A DNA stretch of 58,526 nt from Planctomycetaceae bacterium (GTDB lineage: Bacteria > Planctomycetota > Planctomycetia > Pirellulales > Pirellulaceae), in contig PBNZ01000044.1 of NCBI GenBank assembly GCA_002723275.1, positions 1-58,526 on the forward strand, read 5' to 3'. Below, piece by piece: positions 17,430-26,623 of the stretch. How positions within the stretch are numbered: the first letter of the stretch is position 1; each line of letters begins with the position of its first letter. Under the pieces are notes generated by a model. The model was not told the DNA's origin. It made no database searches and was given only the letters and a program-made list of their open reading frames with translations. The position numbers and the translations under genes were made by a program.

Positions 17430-18851
17430 ATGCGTGTACCCCGTCTACATCGGATCCTGTTGTTGACCATCGTTATCGGGATATTTTGCGGGGACATGCG
17501 ATCGTACGCCGCGGAACGTTCTCCGAACATCATCTTGATTCTGCTTGATGATCTCGGAAAAGAGTGGATCGGCTGTTACGGCGCGTCAGATATCGATACC
17601 CCGCACATTGACGCTTTGGCAAGTCAGGGGATGAAGTTTGAAAACGCCTATTCAATGCCACAATGCACCCCCACTCGGGCGTGCTTACTGACGGGTCAAT
17701 ATCCCTATCGAAATGGATGGATCAACCATTGGGACGTACCTCGCTGGGGCCGCGGTTGCCACTTTGATCCTCGTCACAATCTCACCTTTGCTCGCCTCTT
17801 ACGTGAGCATGGCTATCGCACGTGTATTGCGGGAAAATGGCAGATCAATGATTTTCGTGATGATCCGGCAATTCTGCAGAAACACGGCTTCGATGCCTAC
17901 TGCATGTGGACCGGTTATGAACGCGGCAATCCACCGAGCGACAAACGTTATTGGAATCCATACATTCACACCTCAGAGGGAAGTCGCACTTACTCTGATC
18001 GCTTTGGGCCTGATGTATACAGTGACTTCATCGTGGATTTCATGAAGGCAAATCAGGATCACCCGATGCTGGTTTATTTTCCGATGTGCCTGCCCCACGG
18101 CCCGCTCACCGACACGCCCGCGGACCCTGGGATCACCGCGCCCTTGATGAAACACAAGGCGATGGTCCGTTATATCGACCTCATCACTGAGAAACTGGTG
18201 ACCACTGTCAACGATCTGGGGCTCAGCAACGACACGATCATTGTTTGGACCACCGACAACGGGACGTCTGGCAGAATGCGTGGAAAGATCAACGGACGCG
18301 AGATTCGCGGGGCCAAGGGGCGATCGAATGAGCCAGGGGTATGCCAGCCCTTTATCGTATGGGGCCCTGGCCAAGTCCCGGCGAATGTCACGACCGATGC
18401 TTTGGTGGACGTATCGGACTTATTCCCAACATTCCTTGAATTGGCTGGTGTTCCAATACCTAGCGAGGTCACCTTGGATGGACAGAGCTTTGCTCCGCTG
18501 ATCACGGGTCAGGTGCAAGACTCCCCTCGCTCATGGATTATGGCAATGGGCGGTCAGGCTGGTCGATTTGATGAGGAATCGCAACGCGTGGCACCGGTAT
18601 TTGAGTATCGAGACCGGGTGATTCGCAACAAACGCTACAAACTTGGTATCGATACGTCTCGCCGAGCGGTAACTTTGTTTGACCTCAAGAACGACCCTGC
18701 CGAACAAGACAACCTCATCGATTCCACCTTACCCGAGGTGATCGCCGCGAAAGAATCGTTGCTACGAGTTGCCGAGACATTCCCTGAAAAAGACGGGTGG
18801 CCACGTTATGACCCAGTGGAACCTCTCAAAGACAACCAGCCAAAACCGTGA
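17430..18851 (+). CDS. Secreted sulfatase (formylglycine-dependent)
   Basis: The protein has 473 residues and a signal peptide (HRILLLTIVIGIFCG, cleavage near AYA-AER). The sulfatase signature C79-T-P-T-R-A-C-L-L-T-G is intact; Cys79 is the residue converted to formylglycine by the maturation enzyme. The metal-binding Asp pair is in ILILLDDLGKEW and the second metal site in VWTTDNGTSG. These enzymes hydrolyse sulfate esters, in planctomycetes usually on sulfated polysaccharides. I chose the ATG at 17430 over the TTG at 17412 because the signal peptide begins there. A second sulfatase follows on the same strand after a 480-base gap. The substrate is not known. Confidence 0.92.
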   Translation: MRVPRLHRILLLTIVIGIFCGDMRSYAAERSPNIILILLDDLGKEWIGCYGASDIDTPHIDALASQGMKFENAYSMPQCTPTRACLLTGQYPYRNGWINHWDVPRWGRGCHFDPRHNLTFARLLREHGYRTCIAGKWQINDFRDDPAILQKHGFDAYCMWTGYERGNPPSDKRYWNPYIHTSEGSRTYSDRFGPDVYSDFIVDFMKANQDHPMLVYFPMCLPHGPLTDTPADPGITAPLMKHKAMVRYIDLITEKLVTTVNDLGLSNDTIIVWTTDNGTSGRMRGKINGREIRGAKGRSNEPGVCQPFIVWGPGQVPANVTTDALVDVSDLFPTFLELAGVPIPSEVTLDGQSFAPLITGQVQDSPRSWIMAMGGQAGRFDEESQRVAPVFEYRDRVIRNKRYKLGIDTSRRAVTLFDLKNDPAEQDNLIDSTLPEVIAAKESLLRVAETFPEKDGWPRYDPVEPLKDNQPKP

Positions 18852-19331
18852 ATTGCATTCCGTTTGAAACAATCCCGATGCTGCTGACGCTCGGTTGCCC
18901 GGTCGACTCACGCGTTGCTGAGTCTCGCCACGGCCGATTGTTTGGACGGTCGAACGCCGATCCGATGTCGGTTTGGGCATTCCGTCCTGCCCTACCCGCC
19001 TCTCCATCCCTATCCATCTGCGAGATCGCTGCGGCGAGGATGCGAACCAACATGATCAGATCAGATCAGTCCAAGGGTTTCAACGAACACCAAGGATGAC
19101 GCCCGTGAAATTTCCACCCTGACTTGGATATACTCGGAAACACGTCATCACGGTGAGGGCTTCATCGGTGTGAGTGAGTTTCGAAGTATAGGCGGCTCCC
19201 TCAAAACTGCGTTGCACCAATCAACAACACCTTTGACAATCCTCTCAAACCAGGGAATACTCGCTGGGTCATCTACCCACGCCCATTCGTGATTTCCCAA
19301 GACTTGGATGGGCTCACAGGAAAACTAGAAT
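18852..19331. other. Intergenic region between the two sulfatase genes
   Basis: No gene is supported in these 480 bases. A small direct repeat GATCAGATCAGATCAG occurs near 19052. The CTAGAATATG just before the second sulfatase start resembles a -10 box almost touching the ATG at 19332, so a nearly leaderless transcript is possible. Confidence 0.45.
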
Positions 19332-20870
19332 ATGCCGAAACGATTCACGCCATTCGCGACCAAGAAAACCGTCCTGGCGATGGTTTTCCCGATGCTGGTC
19401 TTCACGAGCCTGACAATTGATCCATGCCGAGGTGAATCCAACGAGCCACCGAACATCGTGTTGATGATCGCGGACGACATGGCATGGAATGACTGTGGAG
19501 CTTTCGGAAATCAACAGATCCGAACGCCACACCTCAATCAGCTTGCTAGGGAAGGCCTGTGCTTCGAACATGCTTATCTGACGATCAGTTCCTGTAGTCC
19601 AAGTCGCGCGAGTTTGATCACCGGAAAGTATCCTCACAAGACTGACGCGGACGAACTACATTGGCCTCTACCGAAAGAACAAACCACGTTTGTCGAAAAA
19701 CTTCGCGCCGCCGGCTACTGGGCCGGCGCGGCTGGTAAATGGCACTTAGGAAGAGAGGTTCGTGATCGCTTCGACAAGATCCTTGAGGTCGATACGTCAG
19801 GCTTCCAACTGCCGGCTGGCCAACAAGCCGCAGGCGGAAAATTCCAAGAAAGTGCTGTGGGAGATGCAAAGAGTGGATGCGCTGATTGGGTTACTCTCTT
19901 GCGTGAGCGGCCTCGGAATAAACCATTCTTTCTCTGGCTGGCCGCCGTTGATCCCCACCGACCCTATGATCCGCAGATCAGCGATGCTCCGCATTCCGTC
20001 GATCAGGTCCAAATTCCACCGTATCATCCAAATACCCCCTCAGTACGGGAAGATTATGCTCGTTATTATGACGAAATTACGCGACTCGATCGTTTTGTGG
20101 GAGACGTGCTTGCCGAGTTAGACCGACAAGAGGTTCAACGCAACACCATTGTCATTTTCATGAGTGATAACGGTCGGCCTTTTCCTCGAGACAAAACAAC
20201 GCTGTACGACAGCGGCATTCGCACGCCACTCATTATCCGCTGGCCCTCACGCATTGCGGCCAACTCACGCAGCCAGTCACTTGTCAGCTCCGTTGACCTG
20301 GCTCCCACTCTACTTCATCTGGCAGGAGCTACGGCTCCATCCGGCATGGACGGCAACAGCTTCCATCCAGTTTTAAGTGACCCGAGTCATCCGCATCGAG
20401 AATTCATCTTTGCCGAAAAGAATTGGCATGACTTTGAAGATCATGCCAGAACCGCTCGATCCCGTCGGTTCAAATACATCCGAAACAGCTATCCCGATCT
20501 CCCGAATACTCCCCCCGCAGATGCAGTACGAAGTCCGACCTACCAGGAAATGCTTCGACTCCACCAAAACAATGGCTTAAACGAAAAACAGCTTCAATGC
20601 TTTACAGCACCACGAGCTGCTGAAGAACTTTACGATGTGGATCAAGATCCGCATGAGACGCGTAACCTCGCGAACTCGGCTGATCATCAAATGGAATTAC
20701 GACGTCATCGTCACGCATTAGATCACTGGAGAAAAGAAACCGGGGACCGGCTCCCGGAAATGCGTACTGCCGATGAATTCGATCGGGTGACAGGAAAACC
20801 CACTCCTGCCCGCCGACGTCCCCGTTGGTCGAAAAAACAGATGGTCGAAGCCGGCCTGACAGCCCCCTAA
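19332..20870 (+). CDS. Secreted sulfatase (formylglycine-dependent), heparan N-sulfatase-like
   Basis: The protein has 512 residues and an N-terminal signal (TVLAMVFPMLVFTSLTI). The signature C88-S-P-S-R-A-S-L-I-T-G is intact, with Cys88 the formylglycine site. Metal ligands are in IVLMIADDMAWND and IVIFMSDNGRPFPRDK. The sequence style (DDMAWNDCGAFGN, AGKWHLGR, KPFFLWLAAVDPHRPY) resembles the arylsulfatase and N-sulfoglucosamine sulfohydrolase branch. It is clearly divergent from the sulfatase upstream, so the two probably act on different bonds of one polymer. No maturation enzyme is encoded nearby. The C-terminal tail after about 470 is basic. Confidence 0.92.
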   Translation: MPKRFTPFATKKTVLAMVFPMLVFTSLTIDPCRGESNEPPNIVLMIADDMAWNDCGAFGNQQIRTPHLNQLAREGLCFEHAYLTISSCSPSRASLITGKYPHKTDADELHWPLPKEQTTFVEKLRAAGYWAGAAGKWHLGREVRDRFDKILEVDTSGFQLPAGQQAAGGKFQESAVGDAKSGCADWVTLLRERPRNKPFFLWLAAVDPHRPYDPQISDAPHSVDQVQIPPYHPNTPSVREDYARYYDEITRLDRFVGDVLAELDRQEVQRNTIVIFMSDNGRPFPRDKTTLYDSGIRTPLIIRWPSRIAANSRSQSLVSSVDLAPTLLHLAGATAPSGMDGNSFHPVLSDPSHPHREFIFAEKNWHDFEDHARTARSRRFKYIRNSYPDLPNTPPADAVRSPTYQEMLRLHQNNGLNEKQLQCFTAPRAAEELYDVDQDPHETRNLANSADHQMELRRHRHALDHWRKETGDRLPEMRTADEFDRVTGKPTPARRRPRWSKKQMVEAGLTAP

Positions 20871-20904
20871 CCTAAGCTTCTGCGTTTCACGCGATCCCCG
20901 AACC

Positions 20905-21321
20905 ATGGATCACGTTGCCATTCGCGAAAAACATATCGCTCTCATCCATACTATCGACGAATTGAAGGCCAGCATCCAAGCTCCCGAAACCTCCGCTCAA
21001 ACGCTCCAACGTGTAAGCGAAACTTTGCGGGACCGCATTTCTGATCGTTTCACCAAAGAGCAAGAACACGCGCTCATTCAGCATCTCCTGCAAAGCGTTC
21101 CACGATTGCAACGAGAAATTGAAGCACTTGAAGGCGATCACGAGGAACTGCGACTTCAACTGGAGGCGTTACTCCGATTATTCGACGCCACAGGTGAGGT
21201 CGACCGCTCGCGTTTTGCAGACGAACACAGCGCTTTTCTACAACATTTTTCTGACCACGAACGTCGTGAAGACGACCTGATTCAAGAAATTTACGACGAC
21301 GATCTCGGATCAGGTGACTAA
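20905..21321 (+). CDS. Hemerythrin-like four-helix protein
   Basis: The protein has 138 residues, is all helical in pattern and strongly charged. His and acidic residues are spaced as in HHE domains: REKHIALIHTIDEL at the start, EGDHEELRLQLEALL in the middle and FLQHFSDHERREDDLIQEIY near the end, suggesting a di-iron binding fold that senses or carries oxygen or nitric oxide. No signal peptide is present, so it is cytoplasmic. The ATG at 20905 lacks a clear ribosome site. The assignment rests on the pattern alone, so confidence is moderate. Confidence 0.6.
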   Translation: MDHVAIREKHIALIHTIDELKASIQAPETSAQTLQRVSETLRDRISDRFTKEQEHALIQHLLQSVPRLQREIEALEGDHEELRLQLEALLRLFDATGEVDRSRFADEHSAFLQHFSDHERREDDLIQEIYDDDLGSGD

Positions 21322-21348
21322 GCGTGGCATCATTACCGCAGGGAGTGC

Positions 21349-21666
21349 GTGAATTGTGTGGGCCGATTAATTCAAGCATTAAAATCTCAAAATTCCTCGC
21401 CGAACTCCGTTTTGAGTCGCTTCGTACTTGCCGAGGAAGATGTGCAACTTTTACGGAGCAGAGCGATGAAACGTACCCGAAAATTGCTTGAAGATCGAGA
21501 ACCGAGCTGGCAGGACATTCGCGAAGCCTGTGAGCTCATCCAGTCGAGATGGACCGATTCGGAACGTCGTCGACGAGCGGGTTTACCCAAGGTCGAGTAC
21601 TGGAGACCACCCACCATCAACCAACAACAGTTAGGCACCGAAGCTTCCATTGAGTTAGAAGAATAA
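21349..21666 (+). CDS. Conserved-looking hypothetical protein, basic and helical
   Basis: The protein has 105 residues, starting with GTG after GGGAG. It is rich in Arg, Glu and Gln, and I recognise no domain. The stretch EPSWQDIREACELIQSRWTD followed by SERRRRAGLP resembles short planctomycete proteins of unknown role. It begins 28 bases after the hemerythrin-like gene on the same strand, so the two are probably cotranscribed. The third-position pattern and ribosome site support a real gene. Confidence 0.55.
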   Translation: MNCVGRLIQALKSQNSSPNSVLSRFVLAEEDVQLLRSRAMKRTRKLLEDREPSWQDIREACELIQSRWTDSERRRRAGLPKVEYWRPPTINQQQLGTEASIELEE

Positions 21667-21687
21667 CGGGCCGAGAGCCACCGTCAT

Positions 21688-22368
21688 TCATGGTGAGTTA
21701 GCGGCCCATCCAAAATCCCCGATCAACGGTACGAAAACGAAGGTTCCCAAGTGTTCCCTGGTTATCGTGCCGTTATTTTTTTGGAATCGGACCATGTTTT
21801 GACGAGAGTTATCACGACCCAGCGGCATCACGATACGGCCTGATTCTCGCAGCTGTTCGACATAGGGCGGTGGCAAATCGCAACCTCCTGCAGCTACCAC
21901 GATGGCATCATAGGGGGCATGCTCGGGCCATCCACGAGTCCCATCTCCGGTAGTCACAACAACATTCGAGAATCCGTTTTGCTGCAACCGATCGCTTGCA
22001 GTTGCCGCGAGTTCAGGAATTCGCTCAATCGTAAAAACCTTGGCGGCCAGGCACGAAAGAACGGCAGCCGCATAACCGGATCCCGTTCCAACATCCAAGA
22101 CGGTTTCATTTCCCGTTAGGCCGAGCGCTTGGCACATGCAGGCAACGGTAAAGGGCTGAGAAATGGTTTGTTCATGCTCGATGGGCAACGCACAATCAGC
22201 ATAGGCTTGCTTCCGATGACCTTCTTGGACGAAGAGTTCGCGAGGGACAGTGGCCATCGCTTTTAGGACACGTTCATCACGAATGCCCCGGGTTTTCAGT
22301 TGGCTCTCGACCATGGATTGGCGGTCGTAATTTGGCTCTGACGATTCTACGTTTCCGGGATTTTTCAT
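21688..22368 (-). CDS. pcm: Protein-L-isoaspartate O-methyltransferase
   Basis: The protein has 226 residues. It repairs isoaspartyl residues in aged proteins using S-adenosylmethionine. Signatures are VPRELFVQEGHRKQAYADCA, LPIEHEQTISQPFTVACM (substrate region), the SAM motif I ETVLDVGTGSGYAAAVLS and the motif RIVMPLG. Length is normal for the family. Two starts are possible: the ATG at 22368, which has no ribosome site but lies 4 bases after an AATAAT string that could be a -10 of a leaderless transcript, or an internal ATG 54 bases in (MVESQLKTRG), which matches the E. coli N-terminus. It converges with the unknown gene ending at 21666. Confidence 0.93.
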   Translation of the reverse strand: MKNPGNVESSEPNYDRQSMVESQLKTRGIRDERVLKAMATVPRELFVQEGHRKQAYADCALPIEHEQTISQPFTVACMCQALGLTGNETVLDVGTGSGYAAAVLSCLAAKVFTIERIPELAATASDRLQQNGFSNVVVTTGDGTRGWPEHAPYDAIVVAAGGCDLPPPYVEQLRESGRIVMPLGRDNSRQNMVRFQKNNGTITREHLGTFVFVPLIGDFGWAANSP

Positions 22369-22760
22369 GGCATTATTGTCCGGCGTCCAATTTGATTCAC
22401 CGTGAAGATCACCCGCGCCTCAACCCCGGGATGCCAAGCCCGCGTGCTATCTGCGATTTATCCAAGCACACGGGTCAGCGAGGGACATGCTAATTCAAAC
22501 GACGAGAGCAAATCGCTTAAGTCATTCGACGGCGAATGCACCTCTTGGTGCTTCGATCTTCACAATGTCCAATTGCAATCCTTGCCTGACCAGCCTTGTC
22601 TGACCAAGTCATCGTGCGTCTTCAGACACTTTCGTCTAAGATGACGCGCCACGCAACCTGAGTTACAGGAATTGGTTAAAATCAGGATAACGGAAGTCAG
22701 CTCAACCGTTGATTTGAACTCCGACGTCGGTAATTCCGATCATCAGCAGGAGAAAAATAG
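22369..22760. other. Divergent intergenic region between pcm and the universal stress gene
   Basis: These 390 bases hold no supportable gene. An open frame at 22402-22644 is Ser- and Cys-rich with no domain and no ribosome site. The 40 bases before the stress protein start carry CAGGAGAAA, its ribosome site. Confidence 0.45.
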
Positions 22761-23183
22761 ATGGCCTTTCTACCTCGTAAACGCGTCGTCGTTCCCTACG
22801 ATTTCTCTAATGAATCGTATGACGCGATTGCTCTTGGCCTTCAGTTAGTCGATGACCCTAGTCATCTTCATGTGATCCATGTTTTACCCGAATTGGCCGC
22901 AACAGAGCCGGGGGTCGTCTGGGCAACGGTGGACGACAACAGTCGCACACAGCATGTGACAGAAGCTTTGCAGGAAAAGCTCAAAGAGTTTCCGGGGATC
23001 AACTTTCACGTTGGCTTCGGAGATCCCGGACATGTGATCACCGACAAGTCGGCTGAGCTTGAGGCAGACATCATTGTCATCCCCTCACACGGACGCCGAG
23101 GGATGCAAAGAATCTTGGTGGGCTCGGTCGCCGAACGCGTTGTACGGCTGGCCCACTGCCCCGTCCTTGTTTTGCGAAAGTAA
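22761..23183 (+). CDS. Universal stress protein (UspA family)
   Basis: The protein has 140 residues, one USP domain. The N-terminal strand RKRVVVPYDFSNESYDAI and the C-terminal ATP-binding signature HGRRGMQRILVGSVAERVVR (G-x2-G-x9-G-S pattern) followed by CPVLVLRK are intact, so it is an ATP-binding member. Ribosome site CAGGAGAAAAATAG precedes the ATG. It converges with the HPF-like gene, with a stem-loop between. USP proteins respond to starvation and stress; ribosome hibernation next door fits that theme. Confidence 0.93.
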   Translation: MAFLPRKRVVVPYDFSNESYDAIALGLQLVDDPSHLHVIHVLPELAATEPGVVWATVDDNSRTQHVTEALQEKLKEFPGINFHVGFGDPGHVITDKSAELEADIIVIPSHGRRGMQRILVGSVAERVVRLAHCPVLVLRK

Positions 23184-23198
23184 TCGATTCTGCCCCAA

Positions 23199-23224
23199 GG
23201 GCACCGCATCTCATCCCGGTGCCC
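23199..23224. terminator. Stem-loop between convergent usp and HPF-like genes
   Basis: GGGCACCG and CGGTGCCC form a perfect 8-bp stem around a 10-base loop, extendable with CCCAA/TTGGG across a small bulge. It lies 16 bases after the usp stop and 21 bases from the stop of the opposite gene. There is no U tract on either side, so it is a hairpin that may end or stabilise transcripts rather than a classical intrinsic terminator. Confidence 0.5.
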
Positions 23225-23244
23225 CTGTTGGGATTCGTTACGGT

Positions 23245-23604
23245 TTAGACCTCCACGAATGCGTCTGCTTCACGCTTCAGCGGACGACGACGACGAGTCT
23301 TTCGAGGGTTACGGCGTTGCTCGATCGACCGCGTCAGCATCGGCTTTAGCTTTTGGATCGCATCCGCTGCGGCCAGATAATGAGTCCCGCCTTTACCACA
23401 GACTCGCACCATTCCGGTCGGAACTAATTCCAGTTGAATACGACAGAGAGCATCTCCTGATCGTTCTTCTTCACTGGTACGCACATCGACAGCTTCAATC
23501 CTCGACTTAAACCGGTCAAGGCTGAGTGGCAACCTGGCTTGCAAAAACTCACGAAACCGAATGCCGGACCGCTTACTATCGAAGGAATACTTGATGTTCA
23601 TCAT
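23245..23604 (-). CDS. HPF/RaiA-like ribosome hibernation factor, divergent
   Basis: The protein has 119 residues from the ATG at 23604 (a second ATG follows directly), preceded by GAGAGG. The fold pattern is that of ribosome-associated inhibitor proteins: a first strand-helix (IKYSFDSKRSGIRFREFLQA), a central beta sheet (RIQLELVPTGMVRVCGKGG) and the helix YLAAADAIQKLKPMLTRSIE, matching the conserved DxYxAID...L helix of HPF. The tail is very basic (NPRKTRRRRPLKRE), as expected for rRNA contact. It is cytoplasmic. The longer open frame to 23679 adds a non-conserved stretch and is not used. Confidence 0.7.
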   Translation of the reverse strand: MMNIKYSFDSKRSGIRFREFLQARLPLSLDRFKSRIEAVDVRTSEEERSGDALCRIQLELVPTGMVRVCGKGGTHYLAAADAIQKLKPMLTRSIEQRRNPRKTRRRRPLKREADAFVEV

Positions 23605-24105
23605 GGCCTCTCTTTCACCAGAAACGTCAAAGAAACCGGAAAGCAGGAACTGACAGTCCCTACTTAAATATTGCGTCAAATGCTCTTAGGGCCAGTCATT
23701 TCCGCTCGACGAAATCGCGTTTTTTTCAAGCGGCGGATCTCCGCGCTCTTTATCGCGTTAACGCCTCTGAATCCGAAAAATCACATTCCCTTGAAACTGC
23801 AACTGCAGTGCCAAATCAGTCAATTTTGAGAAGATGGTTTCGCCAGCAAAAAGAGGGTTATCCGTAGGCAGAAATGCCGGCAAAACCGACGGATATCATC
23901 TTACTAAAACCGATCTGAGATCGAAGACGATCCAAGCAGGTGAAAAATTTTCAGGGTTCAAAACCAAGGACTCTCATTTCATGAACCAATGATCGGCTCC
24001 CTAATATGTTGTCAAGAATGCCATTCAACATGCAGAGACATCAAGTAACAAAGAGGCGTGATCGTTGTTCGACACTTGTTCACGATCGAAATTATCGCGA
24101 TCCGA
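23605..24105. other. Intergenic region upstream of the HPF-like gene
   Basis: About 500 bases with no convincing gene; open frames on both strands lack domains. It is the leader of the HPF-like gene on one side and lies beyond the stop of the hybrid kinase on the other. A long leader would fit a stress-regulated gene, but I could not find a reliable sigma-54 or sigma-70 pair in it. Confidence 0.4.
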
Positions 24106-25881
24106 TCACTGGCGAATCTTCTTGAGGGGATGCAATTGCATCGTTCTGATGCGTGGACCTGCCTCAGAATCATCAACGGCATGGGAATCCAGGCGTGCAG
24201 TAGGTCGGCGTTGTACTCTGGCTTCAAATTTCTTTAGAGCGTTCCACAGCACCTTGGAATCCAATGGTTTTCGAAGACAGACATCGATTCCGTTTTGGGT
24301 AGCCTGTACCGCGATCCGACTCGTATCATGAGCCGTCATCGCCACGATTGGTATCCTTTCGCGTCCCTGCGTCGACTCAAAACGGCGAACGGCGACTGCC
24401 GTTTCAAAGCCGTCCATTCCAGGCATTTCAACATCGAGCAGAATCAGATCGTAATGTTGCTTTTCGAGGGCAGAGACAACCTGAGATCCATCAGCAAGCA
24501 AGTCGACATGATGCCCTTCGCTCTCGAAAACTCCTGCCGAAATCATCAGATTGATTTCGCTATCGTCAACGATCAACATTCGCTTTGCCGAACCACGCTC
24601 GGTCGTATCGTTCGCCGTGACACGACCGGTCGCCAAGGCAGTTGCGAGTTCATCGTAGAGTACCGGCTTCGTCAACACATGATCGAGTCTCGCATCAGAG
24701 CTACCTCGCTGTCCGATCCTGCCTAACCAAACGACCGAACAATCCACGTTGAGCTGGACTTGCAAGAGTGGTGCCAGATCCCCCATGGTTTGATCGGCAT
24801 TGATGATCAGGGAATCATAACCGAGCGACTCCATCGATCCAGCTGCCAAGATCGCACGAAAATCGTCGGGCCGGGAAAAATCAACATGCACACCGATATC
24901 ATTCAACACATACCGAAGAGCCTGAGCTTGTCTGGAGCTTACCGAAACCAAGAGAGCGCGATGTCCGGCCAAGGCTCCTGGAACCATTGAATTCGATTGA
25001 GACCCCATTGAAATATCATTCACGAATGGGATGGTGAGATGAAAACGACTACCGCTGCCCAGACGGGATTCAGCCCACACCTGACCGTTCAACTGTTCAG
25101 TGATTTGCTTGCAGATGGCCAGGCCGAGGCCAACGCCACGAGCATCTTCACCATCGACTTGAACGTACCGATGAAAAATCTGATTCTGCATCCCTTGGGG
25201 GATACCGGGTCCGGTATCCTCCACCACCAGATGAAGATGGTCCTGATCATCGACGCAAACTTGATTAACGTGCACCGAAACCGACCCCTCCTGAGTGAAT
25301 TTCACTGCATTTGAGATCAAATTCCCGAGCAGCTGCTTGACTGCCACTCGATCGACCTGGACATAGCGAGGAACGTGTTTGGGCCGATAGTAAAACAGAT
25401 CGAGCGGTGGCTGCTGGGAGGCATAAGCCGCCTCACGTAAGACTTCATGAATCAGCTGATCGACATCAACAGCGTTTGCTTCAGCCTCTGACGCTGCTTC
25501 AGGAGTATCCGTTAATTGGCCCTCTGACTCGAGTGCTTGAACGACCAGGTCCATCAACCCATCACAGGTCGTCTTCATCATCTCAATCCGTTCACGCTGA
25601 GGCTCGCTTAACGAATCCGTCAGCACAAGATCTGCGACACCCAGAATTGCAGCTAACGGGTGGCGCAAGTCGTGAATCAACGTGGCCATCTTTTGTTGTT
25701 GCTGTGCGATCACTTGCTGAGTAATCGCCTGCGTGAGTTGCTCGACTAATTCGTCGATTGCATTATTCGAGACAGTTGATGGCGCAACGGACGAAATAAG
25801 GCTCCTCCATTCGGGACAGGAGTCACCGAACGTCGGAAGATGTCCGGGAACGATCGAGGAATCGACTTTGTCTGTTGGCAT
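24106..25881 (-). CDS. Soluble hybrid histidine kinase with degenerate and intact receiver domains
   Basis: The protein has 591 residues. It has no membrane helix or PAS domain; a short N-terminal region leads to a HisKA domain with His70 in LIHDLRHPLAAILG, then the ATPase domain with its N box (LLGNLISNAVKF), G1 (VEDTGPGIP) and G2 (GVGLGLAICKQ) motifs. A receiver-like domain at about 315-430 is degenerate, lacking the acidic pair and a clear phosphoacceptor. The last receiver, about 435-555, is intact with Asp483 in LILLDVEMPGMDG and Lys in CLRKPLD. I prefer the ATG at 25881, preceded by GAGGGA, over the GTG at 25923. It lies just downstream of an Hpt gene, so the two form a phosphorelay; the DNA-binding partner is not in the window. 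Confidence 0.88.
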   Translation of the reverse strand: MPTDKVDSSIVPGHLPTFGDSCPEWRSLISSVAPSTVSNNAIDELVEQLTQAITQQVIAQQQQKMATLIHDLRHPLAAILGVADLVLTDSLSEPQRERIEMMKTTCDGLMDLVVQALESEGQLTDTPEAASEAEANAVDVDQLIHEVLREAAYASQQPPLDLFYYRPKHVPRYVQVDRVAVKQLLGNLISNAVKFTQEGSVSVHVNQVCVDDQDHLHLVVEDTGPGIPQGMQNQIFHRYVQVDGEDARGVGLGLAICKQITEQLNGQVWAESRLGSGSRFHLTIPFVNDISMGSQSNSMVPGALAGHRALLVSVSSRQAQALRYVLNDIGVHVDFSRPDDFRAILAAGSMESLGYDSLIINADQTMGDLAPLLQVQLNVDCSVVWLGRIGQRGSSDARLDHVLTKPVLYDELATALATGRVTANDTTERGSAKRMLIVDDSEINLMISAGVFESEGHHVDLLADGSQVVSALEKQHYDLILLDVEMPGMDGFETAVAVRRFESTQGRERIPIVAMTAHDTSRIAVQATQNGIDVCLRKPLDSKVLWNALKKFEARVQRRPTARLDSHAVDDSEAGPRIRTMQLHPLKKIRQ

Positions 25882-25959
25882 GATATCCCTCAGCATCAAT
25901 CTCTCATTTGACGTCAGCTCCACGGTCTGCCCCGCGACTCACGGGACATGATTTCCGAT

Positions 25960-26382
25960 CTATTTCGTTTCGGAGCACCCGTGATCAACACGTGTAATTC
26001 GCCGCCCCACCCAATTCACAATCTGCACGGTCTCCACTCGAAATTGATCGAGGGAATGGCGAAGCTTATCGAGATCATGCTGCCGAGCCTGCTCTTCCAT
26101 CGAATCGGCGAGCAAACGAATCCGGTCCGCTGCCACGTTGGCCGCAGTTCCTTTGATGCGATGTGCGAGGGCCGCCATTGCGAGCATGTCACGATTTTCC
26201 ATTGCCTGCTCGAGCTTGTTGACGTCGTCCTGGAGGCGATCACTAAAGGTATGGACAATACGGCAAGCCAGTGGCTCATTGCCTAAGCACCGTCGCAACA
26301 GCGCAGAGAAGTCGAGGGCTGAATCCATCCGCAAGATACGAGAAGTACGTTCAGACTTCCCGTTGCTGATGAATTGCCTCAT
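25960..26382 (-). CDS. Histidine phosphotransfer (Hpt) protein
   Basis: The protein has 140 residues. The Hpt helix MAALAHRIKGTAANVAADRI holds the phosphorylated His in HRIKG, followed by the partner helix LLADSMEEQARQHDLDKL. The region before it (FSALLRRCLGNEPLACRIVH, FSDRLQDDVNKLEQAM) fits the standard four-helix bundle. I chose the ATG at 26382, which has GAGGGGGA just upstream; the longer open frame lacks homology. The hybrid kinase start lies 78 bases downstream of its stop, so both are likely in one operon and exchange phosphate. Confidence 0.87.
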   Translation of the reverse strand: MRQFISNGKSERTSRILRMDSALDFSALLRRCLGNEPLACRIVHTFSDRLQDDVNKLEQAMENRDMLAMAALAHRIKGTAANVAADRIRLLADSMEEQARQHDLDKLRHSLDQFRVETVQIVNWVGRRITRVDHGCSETK

Positions 26383-26623
26383 GACGATCCCCCTCGTGAC
26401 ATGGATTTCAGCCCTAAAACCTCGAAAAGGTAGGTCACATGTGGCATCAACGCAACATGCGGCGCGCTGCCGTACACGCGGTGGACGTTTTATCCTGAAC
26501 TTAACGGTTAATCCGGCTCGATCACTCCTCTGGCGTCCCGGCCGACAGGCTTTCCTCGGGTTGCTGGACCGTTTACCATGGATGCCGCGCGAAATCCCAT
26601 CCTCTTGATTGGAAAGATGCATC

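Noticed and set aside
22402-22644. Possible 80-residue gene between pcm and the stress protein
   Set aside because: No ribosome site, unusual Ser/Cys content and no domain; likely chance.
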